Origin: Thunnus maccoyii
Taxonomy: Eukaryota; Chordata; Actinopteri; Scombriformes; Scombridae
Length of the DNA stretch: 64,000 nucleotides
Assembly (NCBI RefSeq): GCF_910596095.1
Contig: NC_056538.1
Coordinates: forward strand, 20,260,501-20,324,500
Reading direction: 5' to 3'
Below are positions 44,101 through 56,786 of this stretch, piece after piece. Both the position numbers and the translations under genes were made by a program. Each line of letters starts with the position of its first letter. Position 1 is the first letter of the stretch. The notes beneath the pieces were generated by a model that made no database searches, had not been told where the DNA came from, and saw only the letters and a list, made by a program, of their open reading frames with translations.

Positions 44101-44949
44101 CTATACAGCCCAGTATTGATATTCAACAGTTTTTGGGATTACAGGTTAAAAATACTTATGCTGTAGCAAAGGTTGAGATGTTCTTATTGTGTAACTTCAA
44201 ACAGACTCCCACACATACAAATAGAAAAAACAGAGTACACAGGTGGAAAAAGAAAAGCTAAATTAACCTGAAAGGTCTCTTAATGCTGTCTAATTGCCTC
44301 AAGTTTATTCATGTAATAAAGCTGAGGCGTGAAAGTTGCAGTAAACAAGCAGTTTCAGTGACAACACATAATATTTCTCAGTGACTGTGAAACACCTGAT
44401 CACCACCATCCATAACAAACTTCCATCTGGAAAATAAATAGCAACAACAAGATGAGGAACAGCGAGCAGAGGGAGGGATGGGGGTGCTGTACTGATGCAA
44501 ATGCTGCTCTTTGCATCTCAAATTATCAGCCATCAGTTTTTCACGACTTGTAAATAAGCATGCACAATAAATACACCCTACGTGCCATGCCAGAACACAC
44601 TCACATCTTTGAATACCCCAGCTCTGACGCCTGAGATAGTACTGCTCATCAAGTTTATGCGTGAGCGAGCCCAGGCTAAATTTGCAGCCAGGGAGCCGAC
44701 TTACGCAATCCTCCCTGGTCCCCCCTCCTGTCTATACAATGGTTTAAAATCTCACAGTGCTCAAACCATCCCAGCCCTCCCCAGATCCCACCCCCACACT
44801 ATACACTACAACTCCGGCACTATTCCTGTACCAGCGCCTGCCGCTGTGGCACAAAAATACCAGCACCTCCAGGAACAGACGCCAAGCCTGTCAGAGCATC
44901 ATCACATCCCATAGGATGGGGGGGGGGGTTAAAGGGGAGAAAGGAGGGA

Positions 44950-45025
44950 AGATGGCAAGAAGAGAAGAGGAGAGGAGAAGAGAAGAGAAGAGAGGAGAGG
45001 AGAGGAGAGGAGAGGAGGAAGGAGA
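44950..45025. repeat. Polypurine AGAGG repeat
   Basis: Tandem GAAGA/GAGGA pentamers on the plus strand. Confidence 0.9.
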
Positions 45026-45274
45026 GCAGATGGAAGGATGAGCACAGCTGCTGTCGAGAGAAAAGAATCAACAGAGAGAGGAAAGAGAAAATAAAGACTC
45101 TCTATGAGGGAGGAGATACAGTTTACAGTTATATCCTGATAGATCAGACACAAACTGTTTCTCTTTCCTTTGATCTTGAGGGCGCCTGAGTGAGATGAAG
45201 CTCCTCTGTGGAAGTATGTATGTGTTGTTATATTACAATATTTATGATGACCACAAGGAGAAAACAATCACCAG

Positions 45275-45510
45275 TGGTGTGAAGTAACTTTCATTTACTT
45301 GCTACAACTTCACTACATTTCAGAGGTAAAATATTGTACTTTTTACTCTGCTCCAGCATCTATAATTAGTAATTACTTTGATGATTAATATTTTAAATAC
45401 ATAACATGAGACAGGCTTATAAAATATGATGCACTGTTATAGATTTAATTGCCTAGCAGATCAAAATAGATCCACAACAGCCAGCTTCAACTTTAAAATA
45501 CAGCTTACAT
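45275..45510. mobile_element. hAT-type end fragment
   Basis: CAGTGGTGTGAAGTAACTTTC followed by ATTTACTTGCTACAACTTCA resembles one end of the element at 59988-61200. Confidence 0.45.
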
Positions 45511-45554
45511 GTTAATAATATTTAAATAATATTATATACATAAAATACACAGTC

Positions 45555-45895
45555 CCTATTCTGTGCAAAAATGTATTCAAAAGTTCATCTGAAGATAATT
45601 CAAGGCTTTAGCTGTCCAAACTAGTAAAATCAAGTGGATATCTTCCATAGCTTCCTTTTTTTGTTATTATATCTCCACTGCAGCTCAACAGAAAAACACT
45701 GTGAAGGGAAACACAAATTTTATACAATAAGACTGTAACTCTGTAAGATATTCACTAAAATTTGTCTAATTCACACAGCTGAAGCCTTATAGTATATTAT
45801 CTTCAGATAAACTCTGATACAGTTTTGCAGAGAACTACTGTGGATTTTGCCCCCCATCACTTAAATTGAAGGTGCATTAGGGGATACCTAGACGT
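45555..45895. mobile_element. Third copy of the 40545-41203 MITE family
   Basis: ATGTATTCAAAAGTTCATCTG and AAATCAAGTGGATATCTTCC followed by GGTGCATTAGG align with the other copies, more diverged. Confidence 0.5.
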
Positions 45896-46101
45896 TTAGT
45901 TGCAATGGAGTGTTTTTGATTTTTCAGGATTCATTAAGAGTCTAAATACTTTGTTTTTATCTTTGTTTGTTATGTGTAAAAGAACCAGAATTTCTACAAT
46001 CAGTACAGGTACAGTACATTATTTCTTGACTTTTCTGAAGCAGACGGTGATAGTAGAAGAATAATTACACCAGTACTGAGTCCTGTGAGGGTGGCAGATA
46101 C

Positions 46102-46183
46102 CTGATTTTACAGGCCTTGTTTAGCCCACAGTTGTCACAGTGGCCGACCTCCTGTGGAGCTGGACTCACAGACACAGAGGCTT
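46102..46183 (-). CDS. Possible orphan exon with a CxxC motif
   Basis: An 82-base stretch is bounded by a pyrimidine-rich acceptor (ccccag, just above 46183) and a donor (atcag|gtatct, GT at 46101-46100). In one frame it encodes a short Ser/Pro segment then EVGHCDNCGLNKACKIR. About 180 bases upstream on the same strand a frame [18 protein letters not shown] ends at a strong donor gtgagg (about 46374), resembling a signal peptide exon, though phases do not join at the best acceptor. It lies 1.3 kb past the capn12 stop. Family not recognised. Confidence 0.2.
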
Positions 46184-46457
46184 CTGGGGAGGCAGAGCAG
46201 TGAGGAAGCACACGATTTGGAAGAAGAGAAAATGAAAAATAAAGCAGGTAGAGGCGACAGAGAGTCCAGACACGGAGACAAATCATAAAAGTCCTCTCTC
46301 GCTTACTCTCTCTCCATCTCTCTCTATCACAATGTAGATGGACGGTTGCCGAGGGCAACCTGTGTGTCCTCACCTAACGATGAACAGGAAGTGGTGTGTG
46401 AGCAAAGGTGCTATTAATAGCAGCATGTGTAGAAAGGACATTTGTTCGCTCTGGCTT

Positions 46458-46474
46458 CTGTGTGTTTGTGTGTT

Positions 46475-46505
<31 letters not shown>

Positions 46506-46515
46506 TTGCATGCGA

Positions 46516-46600
<85 letters not shown>
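46458..46600. repeat. Compound (TG)n-(GA)n microsatellite
   Basis: Two TG blocks separated by a short interruption, followed by about 18 GA units. Another TG block lies at 46845-46878. Confidence 0.95.
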
Positions 46601-46601
<1 letters not shown>

Positions 46602-46845
46602 AGCCAGCGTGTAACAGGGAGGAGGAGGATGCAGATTGTGAGACTCAGACAGTTACTAGAGAGAACAGGAGGGGGGAGAAAGAGTGAGGGATGGATGGAG
46701 GGAGTGAGGGAACGTAGTGGAGGAGGGGGTGAGTGTGTGTTGACGCTGTACGTGGCGTCAGTGCGATAAGAATAGAGATAGTGCGTGTAGCGCTGCTGAG
46801 ACATCACCCTCACACCCTCAGTGGGGCAGGCAGTACTCACAGTGT

Positions 46846-46877
<32 letters not shown>

Positions 46878-47209
46878 CAGTGAGTACATGCGTGTGCACA
46901 GTTATTGCCCAGGGTATGCTCATGTGTGCATGGATGAGTAAACTGTTGGGGTTGTTGTTAAATTTAATTTTTTTTGAGTTGCGCAATTACAGCAATGTGT
47001 ACCATTTCCGCTCCTGTTTAATTTTCAGACACACATTTTTATTTTCTCATCCCAAACTAATTTTCTTTTATCATCAGACAATTATTAAACAGAAGCTAGA
47101 GAATATCGTTATTACTTTGAGTGATGATGTGGACTTTAGATTAATGCTTTAAAATGACAAAAAGAATAAGAACAATTTAAACTCACAAAGGATGGAATAT
47201 GAAGTTAAT

Positions 47210-47215
47210 TTTATT
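47210..47215 (-). terminator. capn12: Candidate polyadenylation signal of capn12
   Basis: A minus-strand AATAAA lies about 250 bases past the stop codon at 47463 in AT-rich sequence, the first such hexamer downstream that I noticed. Confidence 0.4.
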
Positions 47216-47462
47216 AGTGTATGGAGTAATATAATAGTATTATATAATGTTTAAATGATTGTGCTACATACTCTCACGTCACATTAAGGCTACACCAGTA
47301 GTATACGAAAAGTATGAGACAAAGATAGAATAAAACGATGGCAGAGCAGAGTATAAACTGACATCTCATTGAAAACAGTTTACAGGATATATACGTATGC
47401 TGCATGTGTGTTTTAGAAATGACAGCATACGGTGGTCTGCTGAGTCCACGTGGAGTCCCTCT

Positions 47463-50400
47463 TCACAAGATCAGAAACTGAAGCAGCCACTATGAAGGAC
47501 CGACAGGTGGACACACACAGCAGAGAGAGGAAGGATCAGAAACCGAGGGTCAAAAATGTGTTCAGGTCCAGGTCAGTATGAACACATGACATGAGAATAT
47601 TAGGCCAGATACTCACAGCATTGATCCCTCTGTCTTTCACCTCTTGACTGGTTTCTGATTCGTACAGAGCTGAGGAGAAGATGGAGGAAATGACCGCTTA
47701 TAGTATCTGTGCAAAGGCCAAACCTTCTGTAATAGTGTTAATTTTAAAACAGAAGTCCTGACCTGAGTTTATTCTGCTAAAAGCTACTCAGCTCTGTAAC
47801 CACATTTTATCTCATGGTCTTCTCACAAACGCAAATAATCTTGCTTTTAATTTGACAAGGATACATTAGTCATTTCTAGTTGACATTGTGGGTGGATGTG
47901 ATGTGCTATTGTGTGTAGCTTTGTTGTTTGTATTATGTGTCCTGTGTGTTTTTTGCTTTGTACTGTTTGTTATTGTGCTGTTATATGTTTTAATTGTGAC
48001 CTGCCGAGGGGACTGCAGATGAAAATTAACTCTGGTACAGTACATCAAATGGTAACATTTATGTTTAACACTGTACATGGTCCCAATAAATAAATAAATA
48101 AATAAAATTCAGTGATCATTTAAAAAGTGCATACAACTCATTACATAAACAGACAAACTGTGAACAGGTGCATCAACCAAAAACAAAGTTTCACTGTGAC
48201 TCAGCCATATATGCAACATATGGTTTGAAAAAAATAAATTTGCTGAAAAACAACTTAAAAAGTATTTTTTTGACATGGTCAACATGGTGGTCATGTTTTT
48301 ACAATATTCATTCGAAGTTTATTGATTAAGGGTTATTTCAACCAAATTAAAGATAAATTCAATGTGAATGTAGATGGCTTATTTAGTGCAGATGGGTCAA
48401 AGATTAAGATTTATTACATTTGATCTTAGATAACAGCCATCAGATCAGCTGGTATAAGATCACGGAAACATTTTGGGGTCATAGCTGCAAAGATGTTTGG
48501 GTAGAGACATACAGAAAACAACACATCACATGCCTGCACATGAGGGACGTAATTACAGTGTGTATCTAGAAAGACGTGTGTGTGTGTGTGTGTGTTACCG
48601 AAAAGCTTGCGCAGCCTGATGACACATGTCACAAAGCCATGGAAGGGCATGATAAGCTCTCCAGATGCAAACCGCTCAGACAGCAGCCGAACCACCTTGC
48701 CATCACACTGCATTCCTGAGAAACGGAGGAGTGAACAAAGGTGTGAAGCCAAACAGCATCAACCATCTGCGTGCTTGCGGTTGTCTGTGTGTGTGTGTGA
48801 ATTCATACCAACAGCCTGCAGTGCTGTGCTGAGTTCAAAGGGGCTCATTGTCCCAGAAGAGTCAGTATCAAACTTGGAAAAGATGGACTGAAAGAGAAAG
48901 CAATGTCGAAGGCAATGATAATGACATGACTCTCTTTATATTTCACACATATACACACTCTGAGCTTTACCTGCAGATTGCGCAGACTGGACAGCAGGGT
49001 TTCCGTTTGTTTACGGCTAAGTCTTGAGCGCCTGTTAGTCTGTCAGGAGAGTTAAGGACATTTCAACAGGGCAGAAGACCGAGTGATAAAGATAAAGAGG
49101 AAGCAGAGTGAAAGTGAACAGCAGGCGTCTGCCCTGCATAAGTGTCTTTAAGTGTTTTAACAGTAGATTTTGTAGAGTAATCGACAAAAAATGTACATTA
49201 TTTGATGGAGGGATGGACTGGATGTAAAAGAAGAGTGAATAATATTACTGCATATATATACTGAGGACAAAAGGATACATCCTCTCCAAAGATGAGCTGT
49301 CTGCATGTCTCCAGTGGCAGATGGTAATCTTTGTCAAGAGCTATGATTGAGATAAAGACAGATATTGATGCAGGGAAAAAAGAAGACATTTTAATTGGAT
49401 TAGTGTGAGGAGAGGTGAGCGTGAGGACAAGTGTAGTCACTTTTATTACTTAACCAAGCTCAGTTTACTCTGCCTGGAGCTATGAGCCTCTGTCTAGACT
49501 GGTGACCTTCTTGGCTCCAAGTTTAAGGGAACATGTTGCTACTTTGCTCCCATCTAGTGGCCGCCACAGGTATTACAGAGTCAAAGTTCATGCAGTGAAG
49601 CTCTGCAGCTATAATAATAATAGTGAAAAATGTGATATATATACTGGACTGGAGATTCAAACCTGAGTTGAACAGCTTCATGAGCTCCTTGGCATTCACC
49701 TTGCAATCCTGTCGAGGTGACAGAGAAGATTAGTTTGGATTGTTTACCCAAGAGCCCAAAATTCACACTTATCATGAAGGTAATGGTAAATTCAGTTTCT
49801 TACTGGGCCGGCCACCTCTTCAAAAGTCTTCTCGACTCTAACTTGGTCCTCCGGGGACACGGGAGTTGCCATAACCTTATTGGCACAAACAAAGAAACAT
49901 ATAGGACTTAGCTGGGATTAGTTTAGGTTATAAACATTTAGAGACGTCCCCTTAACTCACCGTGAGGAAGCCAGATGAGCAGGTGAAGTCCTGAGTCCTG
50001 AAACACAAGGATCACACCAGACTGTCCGTGTTATTCTCTTATATTATACTTTTAATATAAACCTTACAGACTCTGATTAGTGCAGCTGCACTGACTGAAA
50101 ATGACGATGGCCATTACAGTCAGAGTACGCATACTACACTGTTCTCAGCTTTATAATTGACTTTTGTCGCTAACAGAAGTTATAAGGGTTAATCATTCTA
50201 TTAGCCTATTGTTGTTGAGACTAATTGAGAATTTCTAAATTACATAGTCGTATAATGCTGGGAACAGAGTTTAATTCTACAGACAAGAGTGGGTGACTAT
50301 GACTGTGCTGCTGAGAGTGAGTGTGACGGGAGGTGATTCAGGGATGCTGTGCAGCCCTCAGGAAGTGTTGTGGGTCTATGATTTAACAAAATATCTATGA

Positions 50401-53181
50401 TGGGAAAAGACGTAATGAGACTCACATACGCAACGCTTAACATTTACGGACAGTGTCTAGTGAATGGAGCTGTTTTCTGATTGTTACTGGCATAGCCTGG
50501 TGCTATTATGAGAATTTTACGCGTTTGCAAATTATAATTTTATCACAACATCATATTCTTATTGGTTAAAAAGAGTAAAATGTTTATTTGATTTTTGTAT
50601 TTTGTTGTTGTGTCTTTTTGCCCCTCTAAAGTGAATTCTCTCCATCTTACCCCAAAGTGTTTCCAGTCTTGGAGAAGATGCGAATAAAGAAATCTCCAGG
50701 CTGGTTGGGTCGATAGGTGGACGCCACCATGACATAGTTACCCGGGTCCAGATGCACCTTTCTCCACACACCCCTGTCGGACATAGTGAGAGATTTATCA
50801 ATTTTTAAAACATTTTAATGTGCAGTAAAATACAACTTTAAACGATCAAGTAAAAACATCAGGTCCAAACAAACAATACAATTCTCTCACCAGACATATA
50901 GAATAACTTTTACATTGTGTCAGGTCCTCCTGTGCATTATGCAAAACCAATTTTGCATCAACCATTTCCTAATAGTGAAAAAAGGAGGCCATGATCAGAA
51001 CTGAGGTCAGTGTTTTTAATCACTTAAAAATGTGTGATGCAGCTAATATAAGACACAACATTGATTATCCATTTCTTTTTTTTTCATTTCATACACAGTA
51101 ATGTGTATGAAATGTCGTTTGCATCTATAAACTCTCTTCAGGATGAGACAAGTGCTGCTGATTCATTTAAATCCTACATGTAAATCAGTTTAGTTAAATT
51201 CAATATGTAAAATGTATTTGAATGATGGACTGCTGTTGTTGTCTGGACAGTCAGGTAAGAGGGCTGGGCTGGACTGTGAGGGTGAATGAATTGTATGTTT
51301 TGTCTGTTGTGTTTTGTTTATATTTTCTTTCCTTTTCATTTGTTTTCTTGTCTTATTTTTTTCTCTTTCTTCTACAATTATCTGTCAATCAGTTGTATTA
51401 ATGTACTGTATGTTTGTCTCGTGTGAATGGTATATAATGAATAAAAAAATAAAAATATTTGGTCACAAAACAAAAACAACATTTTGTACACAGAGCTGGT
51501 GTTGCGTAACTCTTATTGGGCCAGTGTGTCCAATAACAGGCACACAACTGGTTTGTGTTTTCAATAACTCGTCCCAACCTATGAATCACATTCAGTAGGA
51601 CAATTATTGTTTGTGTGGATGTTGGAGCTAAAAATTGCATTATACAGTACTTACATTTACATTTTGTCATTTGTCATACGCTTTTATCAAAGTGACTTAA
51701 AAGCGAGACAAGACAATCATTAGAGGACAGTAACGCAAAAGAGCTGTGGTTCAAATTCTCAAATAGCTGATCAGGCACAAGAGGAACGACGAAGACAGAC
51801 TGAACTAAAAAGGTTTTTCTGTTGTTTTTACAAAAAATTAAAATAAGAAATTACTGGAAGTAGACAAGTGCATAAGAAATAACATTAACAACAAGAAATT
51901 AGTGCAGCAATCCACAAAGTGCTAAAAAGTTAAAGAGGCTCAAGTGTTGATTTACTTGATTCAGTTCACAGTTATCACAGTATGAGAAACGTTTTACCAG
52001 ACCTGCAGCCCCTTCAGGAACCAAGTAAAAGCATCAGCACCAATTTGTCTGCTTATATTATTGAAAAAATATAAATACATATGTGTAAACAAGTGCGCTG
52101 TCGTTTTCTCTTATACTGATCTTTCACCTTTGAGCCTTATATTTCCCAGAGCGACCCACAGGGCGGTTCTTCATGAAGAAGCTGCGGTCCAGACACAGAC
52201 CTTTGAGCTGTATGGAGAATCATATCATAAAGGGATGGAAGGTTATTATTTTATAAAGCCTCCATTGAGGAAAAATTATTAATGTGTTGCCCATGAGATA
52301 CTCACCTCAGGAGGAACCTGTAAAACAGAAGAACGTGAAAGCAGGTGTGAGTTTTAAGAAGAATAAAGGTGTTGAAACCCAAATAAATGTATTCAAATGA
52401 TAAACTTGTTCTCACCCTGTAGATGTGGAAAGCGATGTAGAGGAAGTTGAGTTTATCCTTCTTCCTGCGGTCTTTCTGCAGCAGCTCCACCAGCACTGTG
52501 CACTGTTTGGCTTTCTTCTTCTGTTTCTCTTCTCTCTTCTTCTCCTCTGGGGTCATCTCCTCTTCATCCTCATCGTCCTTGTCGTCCTCATCATCCTCAT
52601 CATCCTCATCATCCTCACCTGTCTGGTCCTGCTCTTTGAGAACCAACTGAAACTGGGGGTTCTTCCAAAATGATTCTGAGAAAAAAGAGGGGGGAAAACG
52701 TAGCGTGATGACAAGAATGAGAACAGAAATGATCCTTGAATGCATAATTGTGCACAAATAAACACATAAATATACGTTTGTATTTGCGGCTGCCACCGGC
52801 GGAGTTCCCTGGTACCCAGACTCCTTCATGTTCACTGATGGTCCAGGTAGACGGGGCGGCAGGAGAGGTTGGAGAGGCAGGTGTGTTTTCCTCCACAAGG
52901 GTGTCGGGATTCACACTGCAAAGCTCCACAATGTTGTACAGGCTGCAGAAGTCCTGAGCACTGATCCTGATATAATTCATTAGAAGATAATTTGAGAGGT
53001 GTTTTTGTTTGTGAGAGGTTGTACGTTAGTGTCAGTTGTTGTCTTTCAGTGTCTGTCTCATACCAGAACTCTCCATCTTCTCTTTTTTTCAGCTCAATCC
53101 GTTCCTTCTCCTTTTTGTCCACACTGTCCCACTCTTTACCCCTGAAGTCACACACAAACACAGAGCTGCTCAACATCTGGA

Positions 53182-53234
<53 letters not shown>

Positions 53235-54478
53235 GAAGCTTCCTCACTTGTCACTCCAGGGTCCACGATATTCGACAAAGCCCCAAGGATTCCTCAGCCT
53301 CAGCAACAAAATCTCCTCTGATGCTTTCGTCACCTGAAATGTAACAACAAATTAAACTAAAAGGAACGATTTTGGAGAATATTTTACCAGTTTTCATCTC
53401 ATCTCATTTCTCAGTACAATATTATATTTGTACATGATGATATTATAACGTCAGTGAGATTATATTATATTATATTATATTATATTATATTATATTATAT
53501 TATATTATATTATATTATATTATATTATATTATATTATATTATATTATATTATATCAGAATGACATGACAACATTAAATTAGATTAAAATGGCATAAAAT
53601 GAGATGGCATAAAATTTGATGACGTTTCAGTGAGATTATATTAGATTCATTTAGATGAGATGAGATTAGACTGAGATGATATGAGAGTGGATTACATTTC
53701 AGTAAAATTATATTAGATTCAATTCAATTTGATTTGATTAAAATGAAATAAAATGACATTAGGACATGATGAGATTATATTAAATGTAATTAGATTCTGT
53801 TAGATTAGATTAGGTTTGACTGGGATGAGATAAAATTAAATTTCAGTAACATTATATCACATTAAATTAAATTAAAATGAGGTAAAATTGCAGATTACAA
53901 TGACTCTAATTGAGAACTTGCTGCAATAGAAAACATACATGATACAGAGTAATTGGAGATGATAATTACAGAGTAAACGCATAAAAACACACTGATGACA
54001 CCACAACAATAACTAATGAAAGTGGTTCAGTGCTATACAGTCTGCAGTGTTGTGGTCTCTGTGTGATACTGGCCTTGTCAGTGTCAGTGATGGCATAAGC
54101 ATGACCCTTTATCAGCCCGTTTCCGGTCACTTTACCGATATCACGGTAGCTGCTGGCCTGTGAAGACAAAGAGTGAAAGTCAAGCATCCGCCTGTGTTTG
54201 TGTGCATGTTGCTGTGAACATTTCGAGGTGTGTGTGTTATACCTGGATGAAGCAGCTGAGCAGGCTGCCTCGAGACAGAGCAGCTGTCAAAGACCTCCAG
54301 AGGACTCGGGGGGTACGGGAAGAGACAGGCAACGAGTACGCAATGCCTCCTGTGAAATCCTCCATCCCCTCTGAAATGTTACCCCCCTTCAGGCTTCCGT
54401 AGGATCCAATTAACCTGCATACCAGAGGTGAGAAAGTTATCTCCGGTGGCTGTGGGGTTTTTGTCAAATCACCGCAGC

Positions 54479-54538
<60 letters not shown>

Positions 54539-56724
54539 GAAAGAGAGTGGGTGATCTCAGACATTACAACCCAGAAACATATGCTGGTAGTGGCAACTGA
54601 CTTGGCGTAGGCCTTCTCCACCAGGGCGCTCCAGTACTCGTTGCGGGTGTGAGAGTAGCTGAAGAGCAGACGGCCTTCGCGTACTGGCAGCCTGTCATCC
54701 ACAACCACCTCCACCCACTCACCATACTGCCAGAACTGCACAGGGACACACGGAGAGAGAGAGAGACGGATACAGGGATGGTAAATAACAGAGGAGGGAT
54801 GGATGGAATCAATCAGGGGGAAAGTTAATGAGTGTAAAGAGACAAACTGAAGTCTACATGTGGCCAGTATTTATCTTAAAGAGACACTCTACTTACTTTA
54901 CACATCAAGATCTGTTTACATGTGCTACTCAGCCTGTGAAAACACTTGTATGAGGCATCTCACTTCATCCTGTTTAGTTTACATGTGTATTTTTTAATGT
55001 AATTTTATGCTTATTATAAAATATTATATATGTATATTATGTGTGTATATTTGATCTCTTTTTTAAAGGTTCTATATCTTTAAAAAAAAAAAAGATTGTG
55101 ACTTTGTTTTTCACCAGTGATATATGTGGAGATTGTGATCACATGATTTGGGTCTATGTGATGTGTTTTCCTGATTGACAGGCAGGCGTGATGAAGCAGA
55201 TGTGAAATGTGTTGTTGGCTCTTTTGCTTCCTGAATATGCTGAGATTAATATCAATAAATCCTTATTTACTGCACTTTGGATCAGCACCAGACAAAACTG
55301 TATTGCTGTGCAGTGGATTTAAGGCTTTGTGGCTTTGGAGGGAGGTTTCTAAAGTCTGAAAAAAATAAAACCCTTGTGATTTCATCAGGATTAATTTAGC
55401 TTGGGTTTTAGATTGTACACTTTTAATATCAAGAAGGTGTTATAAACTAAGAGTGTGTAGAGGGTGTTTACCAGGAAGGGACGGTCGAGACACTAACAGG
55501 TTGCACTATGGAAAGTGTAGAATCCAGAGTATTTGGAGTTTGGACCACACTGAGGGCTAAAAGTCAGAATATCTCAGCCTCCCTGGATCAATTTTGAAGA
55601 TTATTTTTTAAACCTGTCCCTATAAGTCTCAAAACTTGTATGTACAGTATGTAAATGCAATACTGAAGTGTGAGAAAACCCTTTTAAAAGTCTGTTTAGG
55701 AAGCTTCACACATATTTTTTGACACACATTGTTTGACAACATCACAAATAAAGTACAAGTGTGAAACAGAATAACACACACACTGATCAATAAATACTGG
55801 CTTTTCATCAATAATTCTTGTGGTAACTATGTATGATGATTAAACTCTTTGGTGTTTTTAGGAGCTTAGTTTGTTATGTTGGAGTGTTTCTGTTATTTTG
55901 TCTATCCTGTGGGCACAGACTGCGATGAAAAGAAACAGACATCATCATAAAGTTACACCATGTGCTTGAGCTTGCTTTCATCTTTAAACAGCTCCACTAC
56001 TGTGATGGTGTGTTTACAGGTCTCTCTAAAAAGTCGCTCAGACTGCTGCTGCTCGACTTCAGATCTTTACACCGCAGTCGAATAATAGATATGAAAATAC
56101 TGTTGGTTCATTCTGAGCACTGAATGGTTTAGGACCAAAATGCAGTATAAATCTGATCATTCGCTCTCAGGTTTGACAGGTTTGTTTACAAAACTGAACA
56201 CAGATACTCTCAGCTCTTGTAAATCAGAGCTTAAAACTTTTCTGTTTGTCTCTGCTTTTCATCAAATGTAATTGGAGACTGTTTAGTCACTGCAACGTAT
56301 TTTCTCTGTTCTTTAATCTATTTGTACTCTTCTAAAATCTTGTTTGTTTGTCTTTTTACATCTTCTCTTAATTTCTTTTTATGCGCAATGTAAAGCACTT
56401 TGTTGTCGAGCTTTCCTTCCCTTACTAAACAAAGCACCATCACACTATCATCACATGACATATCAGAGATCAGAGCAAAACATCAACAAGACATAAATAT
56501 GTGAGATGATTAAAAAAAACTGAATGAAAGAAAGATCAGTTCTAGGAAATAAAACCCAGTGGCCTATAACATGATGCGTTAAATAAACACACTGTTCTCT
56601 TATCCAACTAAATGTATTAAGCAACCTCCAGAGGCAGTTACTGGTCATGCCTAGGGGTGTGTACTGTACTACTCACTGTGTACACAACCGAGAGCAGGCC
56701 TGCACTGGCCTTTTATAGCTGCAG

Positions 56725-56786
<62 letters not shown>

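Larger units (their letters stand above)
30903..47200. other. 16 kb gene-poor interval between capn12 and fosb
   Basis: No recognised gene. Long frames here (for example 32757-33173 plus, 35583-36014 minus, 31786-32223 minus) lack domains and splice context. The left part (31-32.2 kb) is moderately GC-rich and may include distal fosb regulatory DNA. The right part is packed with MITE and hAT remnants and simple repeats, listed separately. Confidence 0.55.

Noticed and set aside
46370..46840. 156-codon frame with Ser-Leu and Thr-His runs
   Set aside because: Mostly translated (GA)n and (TG)n microsatellites; only its last 18 codons were kept as part of a candidate exon.
52425..52673. Plus-strand frames rich in Leu/Ile or Ser
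   Set aside because: Antisense of the acidic repeat of capn12 exon 10.
53457..53555. Regularly spaced repeats, considered as a CRISPR-like array
   Set aside because: A simple pentanucleotide satellite without unique spacers, in a vertebrate intron.
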